Shown piece after piece: positions 19,990 to 29,379 of a DNA stretch of 64,000 bases (positions are counted from its first letter, which is position 1; every line of letters begins with the position of its first letter). Under the pieces are notes generated by a model. It ran no database searches, had not been told where the DNA came from, and saw nothing but the letters and a program-made list of their open reading frames with translations. Position numbers and translations under genes: made by a program. This stretch comes from G963664835 sp965220775. GTDB lineage: Bacteria > Chloroflexota > UBA6077 > FW602-bin22 > JBCLEL01. Location of the stretch: contig OZ244845.1 in the NCBI GenBank assembly GCA_965220775.1, positions 2,914,001-2,978,000 of the forward strand, read 5' to 3'.

Positions 19990-20640
19990 GGACGAACACC
20001 CCCATCGGGTGCCGGCGCGATAAGGCATTCTTCTGTAGCGCGTGGGCTTGTCCCACGCAGGGGTCGGGGCGGGGCGTAGGAGAACCCACCGTGCCAATGA
20101 GCCGCACCAAACCGCAACTCCGGCCTTTCACACCTTGGGTGTGCCGGCTCCTTTAGGCATTGTCGGAAGTGGTTGGTACGAAAGCATGTCCCGGACTCTG
20201 ATCCGGGATGTGCCCTTCAATCAACCTCGATGCCGGCTCTCCACCGGCGAAACGTGCCGAATTGTAGACTGATGGACGATGGCGGAATGAGAAAATGTAG
20301 CGCGGTCGAAGACTTCGCGAGGCGAGGGGCTTGTCCCCCGCTGGGGTCGGGGTGGGGCGTGGCAGAATCCGCCGCGCCAATTCGCTGTACCAAATCACTC
20401 CTCCGGGTTTTCATACCTTGGCGTGCCGGCACCAGCCGGCATGAGTGATTACTATGAAAGCATGGTGATTCCCGCGAAGGCGGGAATCCAGGGGAGGCGG
20501 AGGGGCGGCACCAATGACGCCCAAACGCTTCCAGCAACCAGACCCCCATTTTCATACCTTGGTGTGCCGGCAACAGCCGGCATGAGCGATTGGTACGAAA
20601 ATGGTGTTACGCGGCTGTTGATGGCCAGCATAAGCGTCCT
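19990..20640. repeat. mosaic of interspersed palindromic repeat modules
   Basis: The same module family as at 2500-3660, in the order GCGTGGGCTTGTCCCACGC, CCCGGACTCTGATCCGGG, GCCGGCTCTCCACCGGCG, then GGGGCTTGTCCCCCGCTGGG, GTGCCGGCACCAGCCGGCAT and GATTCCCGCGAAGGCGGGAA. There are no genes; overlapping ORFs are translations of the repeats. Confidence 0.85.
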
Positions 20641-20669
20641 CCCTAACAGGCCAGCAAGAATGTCACATC

Positions 20670-20848
20670 ATGGAGAATGTGACATTGACCCAGAGAGAGC
20701 AGGCAAGGCTTCAGGTACTCAACAGCGTACTGGCAGAGCACATGACTCTGGACCAGGCGGCGACTCTGATGGGAGTGAGCACGCGCCACACCAGGCGCAT
20801 CCTGGCGGCTTACAGGAAGGAGGGCGCAGCCGCACTCGCTCACCATCG
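20670..20848 (+). pseudogene. transposase N-terminal stump (helix-turn-helix)
   Basis: About 60 codons from the ATG encode VTLTQREQARLQVLNSVLAE, TLDQAATLMGVSTRHTRRIL and AAYRKEGAAALAH, the N-terminal HTH of ISNCY/IS481-like transposases that recognise element ends. The catalytic domain is absent. After about 20848 the frame runs into the GTTCGCGGCATCCCTTCGTC repeat module, so the gene was cut there. AATGTCACAT (20659-20668) and ATGTGACATT (20677-20686) form a 10-bp stem around the start codon, possibly a relic of the element end or a translation-control hairpin. Confidence 0.7.
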
Positions 20849-21880
20849 TTCGCGGCATCCCTTCGTCAATCCGGCCCCCCAATCGTCATTCCGGCGATCA
20901 GAAGGCATGCCCCGTACCCCGATACGGGGCCGGAATCCAGAAGGGGTGGGGAGGGGTAAGGCCACCAGACGATGGAAAAAACTCACCCGCCGTCCCATTT
21001 TCATCCTCTTATGCGGCCTTCGCAAGGCCATGGTGATTCCCGCGAAGGCGGGAATCCAGGGGATCGTCCCCAGCGGAGCCGCCCCATCCTGGCATACTCA
21101 GGCACCAATGACGCCCAAACGCTTCCAGCAACCAGACCCCCATGCCACGCCACCAAGGAAGCCCACTTCATACCTTGGTGTGCCGGCCAACAGCCCGCAT
21201 GAGCGATTGGTACGAAAATGGTGTTACGCGGCCTCAAGTATGCCTGAATGCCACCGGCCCCCGCTTCGTCATTCTCGCGGAAGCGGGAATCCAGAGGGGA
21301 GGGGCGGCACCAATGACGCCCAAACGCTTCCAGCAACCAGACCCCCATCTTCATACCTTGGTGTGCCGGCAACAGCCGGCATGAGCGATTGGTACGGAAG
21401 CACGTCCCGGACTCCGATCCGGGATGGATGGTTCCCGTCACGACCGTTGGTCTCGTCGTGCCGGCGTCCGTTGGAATCCCCTCGCACTCGTCATTCGTAC
21501 CAAAATATGCCCTTCAATCAACCTCAATGCCGGCTCTCCACCGGAGAAACGTGCCGAATTGTAGACTGACGGACGATGGCGGAATGAGAAAATGTAGCGC
21601 GGTCGAAGACTTCGCGAGGCGAGGGGCTTGTCCCCCGCTGGGGTCGGGGTGGGGCACGGCAGAATCCGCCGCGCCAATTCGCTGTACCAAATCACTCCTC
21701 CGGGTTTTCATACCCTGGTGTGCCGGCGACAGCCGGCATGAGCGATTGGTACTAAAATAGACGGCTCCCGTCCTTCTGTAGCGCGTGGGCTTGTCCCACG
21801 CAGGGGGCAGGGCGGGGCGTAGGAGAACACACCGTGCCAATGCGCTGTACCAAACCACAACTCCAGCTTTTCGCACCTGA
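20849..21880. repeat. mosaic of interspersed palindromic repeat modules
   Basis: A continuation of the repeat family. Copies of CCGTACCCCGATACGGGGCC, GATTCCCGCGAAGGCGGGAA, TACCTTGGTGTGCCGGC, CCCGGACTCCGATCCGGG and GGGGCTTGTCCCCCGCTGGG are recognisable, some two or three times. No protein-coding gene was found in about 1 kb. Confidence 0.85.
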
Positions 21881-21922
21881 GTGTGCCGGCGCGACCTCGA
21901 GTCGTTGAAAGAGCGGGCCTTA

Positions 21923-23047
21923 ATGCACCATAGAGATGGCCTCTCCGAATCGTGGCTCCTAACCGAGGAGCACCTCGCGCCCTATGCGATGCGGTCCAGC
22001 CAGTCGGCCGGCCGTCACTATCCGGAGGACTCCCACGACCTTCGCTCCTCCTATCAGCGCGACCGCGACCGAATAATACACACCGTCGCGTTCCGCCAAC
22101 TCGAAGGCAAAACCCAGGTCTTCTCCGCCTGGCGGCCTTACACGTATCGAACGCGATTGACCCACACCATCGAGGTTTCCGCACTGGCTCGCACCATAGC
22201 CCGCAGCCTTCGCCTGAACGAGGATTTGGTCGAGGCCATAACGCTCGCTCACGACATCGGACATCCGCCCTTCGGACACATCGGTGAGCACGCGCTCGAC
22301 GACTTCCTTCGAGACCAAGGCGGCTTCGAGCACAATCGCCAAGCATTGCGGATATTGACGCTTCTGGAGCGCCGCTACCCCGACTTCCCCGGCCTCAATC
22401 TGACGATAGAAGTGCTCGCCGGCCTCGACAAGCCTCGCTGGTACGACGAGCTCGGCCGGCCTCGCCAAGGCAAGCCGGGCCAACTCATCGAAGCACAAGT
22501 GGTCGACGTGGCGGACACGATCTCATACAACGCCCACGATTTGGACGATGCGTTACACGCCGGCATCCTGACAGCCAAGGAGCTGGAGTCGACACCACTC
22601 TGGCGCCGCGCTCTTGCCCTAGCCGGCGAAAACGACGACCCGGCCGTGACCCAGCATCAAGCCATCCGGCGCATAATCGACTCCCAGGCCAGGGATCTGA
22701 TCGAAGCGACTTGGCGCCGGATCCATGACTTGGATCTCAGTTCCATCGAAGACGTAGAGCGCTGCCGCCGGCCGATTGTCGTCTTTTCCGACACAGGCAT
22801 CCGCGAATATAGAGAGCTGAGAATGCTCTTGCGCGAACGGGTATACGCCCATCCCACGATAGCGAGCAGCGCCGAGATAGCCAAAGGAACTTTCCAACGC
22901 ATCTTCGCCAAGTACCGGAACGACCCCGACCGACTTCCGACCAACATCCGCCGGCTAGTCGCCGAGCACGGAACCGATAGGGCCATCTGCGACCACACAG
23001 CCGGCCTCACCGACCAGCAAGCTCTCGACGAAGCCGGCGCCGGCTGA
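21923..23047 (+). CDS. dgt: dGTPase-like HD-domain deoxynucleotide triphosphohydrolase
   Basis: A protein of about 374 residues of the dNTP triphosphohydrolase family (dNTP to deoxynucleoside plus tripolyphosphate), which controls dNTP pools and can limit phage replication. Family blocks are LAPYAMRSSQSAGRHYPE, YQRDRDRIIHTVAFRQLEGK and RLTHTIEVSALARTIAR (first metal His). ITLAHDIGHPPFGHIGE contains the HD pair. VVDVADTISYNAHDLDDALH carries a further HD-site aspartate. The start at 21923 is chosen because the frame upstream runs into repeat sequence. It sits just ahead of the CRISPR-Cas locus but has its own gap of about 108 bases to cas3. Confidence 0.88.
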   Translation: MHHRDGLSESWLLTEEHLAPYAMRSSQSAGRHYPEDSHDLRSSYQRDRDRIIHTVAFRQLEGKTQVFSAWRPYTYRTRLTHTIEVSALARTIARSLRLNEDLVEAITLAHDIGHPPFGHIGEHALDDFLRDQGGFEHNRQALRILTLLERRYPDFPGLNLTIEVLAGLDKPRWYDELGRPRQGKPGQLIEAQVVDVADTISYNAHDLDDALHAGILTAKELESTPLWRRALALAGENDDPAVTQHQAIRRIIDSQARDLIEATWRRIHDLDLSSIEDVERCRRPIVVFSDTGIREYRELRMLLRERVYAHPTIASSAEIAKGTFQRIFAKYRNDPDRLPTNIRRLVAEHGTDRAICDHTAGLTDQQALDEAGAG

Positions 23048-23106
23048 GCGAGCGTCTAAATATTCCGGCCATCTTCTTCGAGAGGTTCGCGGTCGGCTTA
23101 TGCCCA

Positions 23107-23112
23107 TATAAT
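23107..23112 (+). promoter_or_regulatory. candidate -10 box upstream of cas3
   Basis: A perfect TATAAT lies 43 bases upstream of the cas3 ATG. No good -35 hexamer is visible at 16-18 bases, so an activator or a weak promoter is possible. Confidence 0.4.
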
Positions 23113-23155
23113 GTGGTTCGCAGACAATGGTGACCCTCGAATGCGATAGGTAAAG

Positions 23156-25828
23156 ATGACCCACACTGATCGCGCGCCGGCCTATATCAGCAGACATTGG
23201 GCCAAGTCCGACCGGCAGGACCGCCGCCGGATCCATCTGCTCGAGCACCACCTCGCTGATGTCGGAGCGTGTTTTGAGGCGATATTGAACCAGCCTACCC
23301 TCCGAAAAAGGTTGGCATGCACCGCAGGCCTCGACGACTTGGACCGCGTCACGCGCTCGCGATTAGCCGTATTCGCAGCCCTGCACGACATAGGAAAAGT
23401 CAACGTAGGCTTCCAGGCCCGAATCTGGCGCGCCGAAGACCTGCCGGCGTCCAAGCCCAAACCGCACCGAGCCGGCCATACCTTGGACCTAGCGCCAGTC
23501 CTCACCTTTGACGACGCATCAACGAGCGAATGGTTCTTCGACGCCATAGGCTGGGACGAGCTCTGCCAATGGGACGATGACGACGGGTGCACCGCCAGCG
23601 CGCTCTTTGTCGCCGCTCTGTCGCACCACGGCGTTCCATTGCAATTGGAGGGCACGCGCCATCCTAATCCCGGCATCTGGAAGCCCTACGCCAAGCTCGA
23701 CCCATTACGATCCCTCGAACGGGTCGGAAGGCTTGTGCGGCAGTGGTTTCCTGACGCCTTCTCTTCCGGAGCGCCGCCTTTGCCCTCCGCTCCGGCTTTC
23801 CAGCATCTGTTTCTCGGATTCTGTACCTTGGCCGACTGGATCGGCTCCGATGAAAATCATTTCGAGTTCTGCGACCAGCCACAGGACGAGTACTTCCATC
23901 ATGCCCGCCTCATTGCCAAGAGAGCGGTCTCCGAAATAGGGCTGGACATCTCGGATCAGCGGCATTCATTCTCGGAATTGCCGGCTTTCAGCCGCCTATT
24001 CGCTATCGAAGGCGCTCCAAACGCCATTCAACGGTCGGCCAAAGAGGTTCCTCTCAATGAACCAGTCGTCATCATCGAGTCCGAGACAGGTTCCGGCAAG
24101 ACCGAAGCCGCCCTCTGGCGTTTCGCTCATATGTACGAGAAAGGGTTGGTCGACGGACTCTACTTTGCCTTGCCCACTCGGGCCGCCGCAAGCCAATTGC
24201 ATCGACGCGTCGACTGTTTTCTCGGAGGAATGTTCAATGCGCCACACGCTCCGGTGTGCGTCCTTGCGGTACCTGGCTACCTACGCGCCGGCGACGCCGC
24301 CGGCAAAGCTCTCCCCGATTATCAAGTCTGGTGGGAAGACGACCCCGACGATGCCACCAAGAAACGCCGCTGGGCCGCCGAGAGCGCTAAGCGTTTCCTT
24401 GCCGCCCAAATCGCAGTTGGCACTGTCGACCAAGCGATGATGGCTGCGCTCCAGGTCAAGCATTCCCACATGAGGGCCGGTTCCCTAGCGCGCAATCTTT
24501 TGGTCGTAGACGAGGTCCACGCCTCCGATCCCTACATGCGCGTTATTCTCGAGGCGCTGCTCAACGCCCACGTAGACGCCGGCGGTTACGTACTTCTCAT
24601 GTCCGCCACCCTGGGCTCGGTCGCGCGCCGGCGCTGGCTATTCAGACCGCGCCGGGAAAGCCAGCTTCCCGCCATCTCTCTGGATGATGCGATCGCCACG
24701 GACTACCCCGCCATCTCGTACCGAGACGTCGATCGTGAAATTGTGTCCTCGTCCGGCGAGAACCACCGAGCCAAGACCGTTCGCATCAAGGCAAGATCGG
24801 AGATGCACGACTTCGCATCCGTCGCTAAACGCGCGCTTGAAGCTGCCCGCGCCGGCGCCAAAGTCCTCCTCGTCCGAAACACTGTCCCCTACGCGGTAGA
24901 CACGCAGCGCGCCATTGAGGATGCGGCAGGACCGAAGGATCGGGCACTGTTATTCAGTTGCCGGGGAATTCCGACACTGCACACTGGCAGGTTCGCCGCG
25001 GAGGATCGCAAGATTCTCGATCAAGCGGTCCAAGACCAGCTTGGGAAAGACCGGCCTCGCGGCGGGCTGGTAGTGGTCGGCACCCAGACCCTAGAGCAGT
25101 CTCTCGATATCGACGCGGACCTCCTCATCACCGACCTCTGCCCGATGGACGTGCTGCTGCAAAGGATCGGGCGCCTGCATCGCCATCCCCGCAAAGACCG
25201 GCCGAGCAGCAATGCTTCCCCGACCTGCCTCGTCCTGACACCCACCGATGAGGATCTGTCGTCGCTGATCTCGTCTGCAAGTCGCGGGTCCCCGCGCAAT
25301 GGCCTCGGCACCGTCTACCCCGACCTCGGCATTCTTGAGCTGACCCGTCGCCTGGTAGTGAGGCACTCCAAATCCGACGAGCCCTGGAACATCCCCAAAA
25401 TGAACCGCGAGTTAGTGGAGCGGACCACCCACCCCGAATCTTTAAACGCGCTCACCAAGGAGCACGATGCCTGGATCGAGCACCGCAACCAGGTTGAGGG
25501 AGTTGCGATCGCGGACAATCTCACCGCCAAGGCCGCCATCGTGAGACGCGACAAGACCTTCTTGGACGCCGGCGTAGTCTTCGCCAATTTCGAGGAGCGC
25601 ATACGAACGCGGCTTGGGGACGAGGGCATCGAAGTCAAGTTCGATCCCGCGCCTCGCAGTCCGTTCGATCCGGCTATCTCGATCGCTAGCCTCGCAATTC
25701 CCGCGCATATGTCCTACGGACTGGCGCCCGATGAAACCGTTGCGCCCTCGGTCGTAGACGGGGGCTTCGAGTTCAGCGCGGGCAAGCGGCGTTTCAGTTA
25801 CGATCGCTTGGGATTGCGTCGGTTGTAG
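23156..25828 (+). CDS. cas3: CRISPR-associated nuclease-helicase Cas3 (type I-E)
   Basis: An 890-residue effector that is recruited by Cascade to R-loops and unwinds and degrades target DNA. The N-terminal HD nuclease includes HLLEHHLADVG, ALHDIGKVNVGFQ (His77-Asp78) and ALSHHG. The SF2 helicase has Walker A ETGSGKTEAAL (about residue 310), DEVH in LLVVDEVHASDP (about 451), SAT in LLMSATLG, and motif VI QRIGRLHRH. The C-terminal about 190 residues form the Cas3 CTD. All key residues appear intact. It lies 161 bases upstream of cse1 and is transcribed separately judging by a TATAAT before each. Confidence 0.95.
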   Translation: MTHTDRAPAYISRHWAKSDRQDRRRIHLLEHHLADVGACFEAILNQPTLRKRLACTAGLDDLDRVTRSRLAVFAALHDIGKVNVGFQARIWRAEDLPASKPKPHRAGHTLDLAPVLTFDDASTSEWFFDAIGWDELCQWDDDDGCTASALFVAALSHHGVPLQLEGTRHPNPGIWKPYAKLDPLRSLERVGRLVRQWFPDAFSSGAPPLPSAPAFQHLFLGFCTLADWIGSDENHFEFCDQPQDEYFHHARLIAKRAVSEIGLDISDQRHSFSELPAFSRLFAIEGAPNAIQRSAKEVPLNEPVVIIESETGSGKTEAALWRFAHMYEKGLVDGLYFALPTRAAASQLHRRVDCFLGGMFNAPHAPVCVLAVPGYLRAGDAAGKALPDYQVWWEDDPDDATKKRRWAAESAKRFLAAQIAVGTVDQAMMAALQVKHSHMRAGSLARNLLVVDEVHASDPYMRVILEALLNAHVDAGGYVLLMSATLGSVARRRWLFRPRRESQLPAISLDDAIATDYPAISYRDVDREIVSSSGENHRAKTVRIKARSEMHDFASVAKRALEAARAGAKVLLVRNTVPYAVDTQRAIEDAAGPKDRALLFSCRGIPTLHTGRFAAEDRKILDQAVQDQLGKDRPRGGLVVVGTQTLEQSLDIDADLLITDLCPMDVLLQRIGRLHRHPRKDRPSSNASPTCLVLTPTDEDLSSLISSASRGSPRNGLGTVYPDLGILELTRRLVVRHSKSDEPWNIPKMNRELVERTTHPESLNALTKEHDAWIEHRNQVEGVAIADNLTAKAAIVRRDKTFLDAGVVFANFEERIRTRLGDEGIEVKFDPAPRSPFDPAISIASLAIPAHMSYGLAPDETVAPSVVDGGFEFSAGKRRFSYDRLGLRRL

Positions 25829-25924
25829 CTCAGAGTGCCCGCGCGTTATCGTCATCGTGCCTTCACCTCGTTGAGATACTCACTCACGCCCACTACACCA
25901 TTGACAACAGAGCTGCCCAACCTC

Positions 25925-25953
25925 TAGACGACTTAGAACGCGTGTAATATAAT
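25925..25953 (+). promoter_or_regulatory. candidate promoter of the Cascade-adaptation operon
   Basis: TAGACG (25925-25930), a 17-base spacer and a perfect TATAAT (25948-25953) stand 36 bases upstream of the cse1 ATG. The -35 box matches TTGACA at four of six positions. AGGAGG at about 25975 serves as the ribosome site. Confidence 0.55.
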
Positions 25954-25989
25954 GCGCGATCTGGAGTGACAGCAGGAGGCTCAAAACCC

Positions 25990-27558
25990 ATGTTCAACCT
26001 TTTATCCCACCCCTTCGTGAGAATTCAGAAGGATGATGGCACCTTGGTGTTGGCCAGTGTCCCAGGAACGCTTGGCGTTCTTATGAGCGATGAAGTTTTA
26101 GCCTTCCCCGCTCTCCGTCCCCACCAGCGACACCCATGGCACGCCTTCCTAGTTCAACTTGCGGCGATGGCATTGCACCAAGCCGGCGTCGACGAGCCAC
26201 CGGCCGACGCGGCCAAGTGGACCGGCCTGATCAGGGGGCTCACACCGGAATTTGCCGACGACGAACCTTGGCATCTAATCGTAGACGACATCACCAGGCC
26301 GGCCTTCATGCAGGCGCCGGCCTCCTCTTCAGACAAGTTGCAAGAGTACAAGAGCACTATCGGAACACCCGACGGGTTGGACATTCTCGTAACGTCGAAG
26401 AACCACGACGTCAAGTCGTCTATCGCTTCTTCGTGCGACGTCGATGACTGGATTTTTGCTTTGATTAGCCTTCAGACCTCGGAGGGCTTTTCCGGCGCCG
26501 GCAACTACGGGATTTCCCGTATGAACGGTGGTTTGGGATGCAGGCCTGCTTTCAGCATTACGCCAACGACCCGTCCCGGCATTCACTTTCGACGCGACGT
26601 CGGCGCTTTGATGGAGTGCCGCGAGAGGCTCCTGGATGACTATCCGCTGCGCGACGGAGGGGCCCGCCTACTCTGGACCCACTCGTGGGATGGGACCAAG
26701 GTCGAGTCATTTGCTCTTAGGGACCTCGATCCCGTCTACATCGAGATATGCCGTCGCATAAGAATGCGCGCTGTCCGCGGGGACTCCCTCCACGCAATCC
26801 GCGCAACCTCCAAGTCTGCAAGAATTGATTCCAAAGCTCTGAACGGCAGAACCGGCGATCCTTGGACTCCGATCAATGGCAAGGAAGGCAAGTCTCTGAC
26901 CCTGGCCGGCGGCGGCTTTACTTACAAGCGGACAGCGGATTATCTGACTCCGGGTGATTGGCAACCTCCCTTGCTGTTCGAGCCGACCGCTGCCGAAAGT
27001 GCGTCTCCACAGGACATGCAGCTAGTTGCCCGAGGCGTGGTGAGGGGACAAGGCAAGACCGAGGGTTATCACGAGCGCATAATTCCACTTAAGGCGAAGA
27101 CCATTGGTGCATTCGGCCGCCCACGCGGCGTCGAAGAGCTCGGTGACATAGCGCGAGATCGGATAAATCAAGTGGGGACCGTACAGCGTATTCTGCGGCA
27201 CGCCGTCTGGACATTCGCTGCGGGTGGCAAGATGGAGGGGGTCGCTGACGAGCATCGCGAGCGTGCAAACCCGTGGGCAAACAAACTGGACGAGACCGTA
27301 GATGTCAGCTTCTTCGAGGATCTCCAGGACGAGTTCGTACAAGGTGACCAAGACAAACGCGTCCGTATCCGCAACCAGTGGTTATTGGGTGTCGTCAATC
27401 AAGCCAGGGAACTTCTGCGCCAAGCCGAAGATGCGCTACCCTGTCCGGCAATCCAGCGCCACCGCGCCCGCGTCCGCGCCGAAAGCGTGTTCGAGGTGCG
27501 TATGCGAGGCAACAACGGGCTCCCGCAGTTGTTCGAACGAAGAGGAGATGACAAATGA
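25990..27558 (+). CDS. cse1: Cascade large subunit Cse1/CasA (Cas8e)
   Basis: A protein of about 522 residues that recognises the PAM and recruits Cas3 in type I-E Cascade. It begins MFNLLSHPFVRIQKDDGT as in the family, with FPALRPHQRHPWHAFLVQLA and later QTSEGFSGAGNYGISRMNGG, a conserved Cse1 block. The C-terminal four-helix bundle follows (about 380-520). The start at 25990 is favoured by AGGAGG 10 bases upstream. A GTG 24 bases earlier is possible. It overlaps cse2 by 4 bases (ATGA). Confidence 0.95.
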   Translation: MFNLLSHPFVRIQKDDGTLVLASVPGTLGVLMSDEVLAFPALRPHQRHPWHAFLVQLAAMALHQAGVDEPPADAAKWTGLIRGLTPEFADDEPWHLIVDDITRPAFMQAPASSSDKLQEYKSTIGTPDGLDILVTSKNHDVKSSIASSCDVDDWIFALISLQTSEGFSGAGNYGISRMNGGLGCRPAFSITPTTRPGIHFRRDVGALMECRERLLDDYPLRDGGARLLWTHSWDGTKVESFALRDLDPVYIEICRRIRMRAVRGDSLHAIRATSKSARIDSKALNGRTGDPWTPINGKEGKSLTLAGGGFTYKRTADYLTPGDWQPPLLFEPTAAESASPQDMQLVARGVVRGQGKTEGYHERIIPLKAKTIGAFGRPRGVEELGDIARDRINQVGTVQRILRHAVWTFAAGGKMEGVADEHRERANPWANKLDETVDVSFFEDLQDEFVQGDQDKRVRIRNQWLLGVVNQARELLRQAEDALPCPAIQRHRARVRAESVFEVRMRGNNGLPQLFERRGDDK

Positions 27559-28151
27559 CAACGGAACTGACATCTGAAGTGCTCGCCCGGGCGGAGCGAC
27601 CTCGATCCTGGGGCGAGATCGCCGCCAGCTTCGCCAATCAACTCGCCGCCCCAGATTTTCCCCGCGGCGACTTGGCCGACCTGCGACGGATGAACCCCGA
27701 CGCCCCAGACGCGGCGGCGTTCTGGCGTTTGATGGCGACACAGGAGCTACTTGGCAGCCCTTCCGTAGAACGTAAGTGGGCGCTTGTGCTGCACGGTATT
27801 GCCTTGATGACCCGTACGGCGGGTAACGATGCCGCGAGCCGTTCGGCTCACGATAGGAATACCCCTGTGGGCAGGGCCCTGTTCTACGGCGACGACCCTA
27901 ACCGATCCACCGGATTCTACAGCGAGTCCCGTATGAACAGACTTCTGACCGCCCGTGGGCCTATGTTGAGGACCCTTCTGGCGCGTATGTTCCGAATGTT
28001 GGCATCCGCTGGTCAGCCCTTCAACTGGTATCAGATGACCCAATTGATCCTGAATGACGATTACGACGAGGACCGAGCGGAGGCGGCCCGGCGGAACATC
28101 GCACGCGACTACTATTGGGCTGAGGATCGCGCCAGCCGCCAACGGGACTAG
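27555..28151 (+). CDS. cse2: Cascade small subunit Cse2/CasB
   Basis: A 198-residue all-alpha subunit; two copies stabilise the non-target strand and crRNA in Cascade. Visible family features are the ADLRRMNPDAPDAAAFWRLM segment, a HGIALMTRTAG helix, GRALFYGDD, and the C-terminal FNWYQMTQLILNDD block followed by a DYYWAEDR tail. It is translationally coupled to cse1. A 43-base gap leads to cas7. Confidence 0.93.
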   Translation: MTTELTSEVLARAERPRSWGEIAASFANQLAAPDFPRGDLADLRRMNPDAPDAAAFWRLMATQELLGSPSVERKWALVLHGIALMTRTAGNDAASRSAHDRNTPVGRALFYGDDPNRSTGFYSESRMNRLLTARGPMLRTLLARMFRMLASAGQPFNWYQMTQLILNDDYDEDRAEAARRNIARDYYWAEDRASRQRD

Positions 28152-28194
28152 GAATTGAAAATGGCGACACGAAAAAGTTGCACGGAGAGATGAA

Positions 28195-29376
28195 TTGACA
28201 GACCCAAGATTCCTGCAGATACACACACTACACTCCTACCCCGCTGCGCTGCTTAACCGCGACGACAGCGGCCTTGCCAAGCGGATGCCATTCGGGGGAA
28301 GCGTTCGCACACGAATCTCCTCCCAGTGCCTCAAGCGACACTGGCGGATGGTGGACGATGAGTTCTCCGTGCGAAACATCGATGCCACCCGCCACGCCAT
28401 CCGGTCTCGAGAAATCGTCACCCGGAGCGTAATGCGGCCATTGCGTGAGGCAAACAATACCTCCGAGGCAGTTCTTGATGCCGTGGAAGAGGCGTTCCAG
28501 AAGGGCGTTTACGGAGAGAGCGGAACCACGCAGTCAGGCCGTCAACCCCTTCTGCTCGGACTGCCAGAGGTCGAATACCTCCAAAGCCAGGCGGACGCGA
28601 TCTGCACTGCTCATCCTGACGACCCGGACGCCGCCACCGAGGCCGCCGACTTGCTATTCAGCGCCCAACGCCGCAACGAGCAGCGCGACAACTTCAGGGC
28701 GTTCAGAACCAATACGCAACTGCCCGGCGGTCTCGTCGGTGCCCTTTTCGGGCGAATGGTGACCTCCGACCCCGCTGCCAACATCGACGCCGCAATCCAT
28801 GTGGCCCACGCCTTCACCGTACACGCCGAGGAATCCGAGAGCGACTACTTCTCCGTCGTCGACGACCTACAATCCGACGACGAGGACCCCGGCGCCGCTC
28901 ACATAGGCGACATGGAGCTCACCGCCGGCCTCTTCTACGGCTACGTCGTCGTAGACGTGCCCGCTCTGGTCTCGAACCTTACCGGCTGTCCATCCGAGGA
29001 TTGGCGGAGCGCGGAGCGCGGGCTCGCCGCCACAGTCGTCAATCATCTTGTTCACCTGATCGCGACCGTGTCGCCCGGCGCCAAGCTGGGCTCCACAGCC
29101 CCGTACGCCTACGCCGACCTGATGCTAATCGAGGCCGGGTCGCGCCAGCCTCGCAGCCTCGCTAACGCATTTCGAGAGCCCGTGCGCGCACATACCAAAG
29201 CCGCTGTCGATGCCTTGAAAGGTCAATTGGGCAAGCTCGATTCCGCGTACGGCTCCCACGAAACCCGTCGTGTCATGTCGCTTGATGCCTGCAATATCCC
29301 CGACGCAGAGCGTCTTGACCTTGATCGTCTCGCATCCTGGGCGGCAGATGCCGTCAGTAGCAGCCGGGCAAGTTGA
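28195..29376 (+). CDS. cas7: Cascade backbone Cas7e (Cse4/CasC)
   Basis: A 393-residue RAMP-fold subunit, six copies of which coat the crRNA spacer. The N-terminus reads FLQIHTLHSYPAALLNRDD and then RMPFGGSVRTRISSQCLKRH, the family signature including the basic crRNA-binding strand. The middle NTQLPGGLVGALFGRMV and C-terminal GSTAPYAYADLMLIEAG are typical. The start is TTG with GGAGA about 8 bases upstream. The cas5 start follows the stop by three bases. Confidence 0.95.
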   Translation: MTDPRFLQIHTLHSYPAALLNRDDSGLAKRMPFGGSVRTRISSQCLKRHWRMVDDEFSVRNIDATRHAIRSREIVTRSVMRPLREANNTSEAVLDAVEEAFQKGVYGESGTTQSGRQPLLLGLPEVEYLQSQADAICTAHPDDPDAATEAADLLFSAQRRNEQRDNFRAFRTNTQLPGGLVGALFGRMVTSDPAANIDAAIHVAHAFTVHAEESESDYFSVVDDLQSDDEDPGAAHIGDMELTAGLFYGYVVVDVPALVSNLTGCPSEDWRSAERGLAATVVNHLVHLIATVSPGAKLGSTAPYAYADLMLIEAGSRQPRSLANAFREPVRAHTKAAVDALKGQLGKLDSAYGSHETRRVMSLDACNIPDAERLDLDRLASWAADAVSSSRAS

Positions 29377-29379
29377 GCC

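Noticed and set aside
20849..21569. Long continuation of the transposase-stump frame into the repeats
   Set aside because: Only the first about 60 codons match an HTH transposase; the rest is translated repeat sequence.
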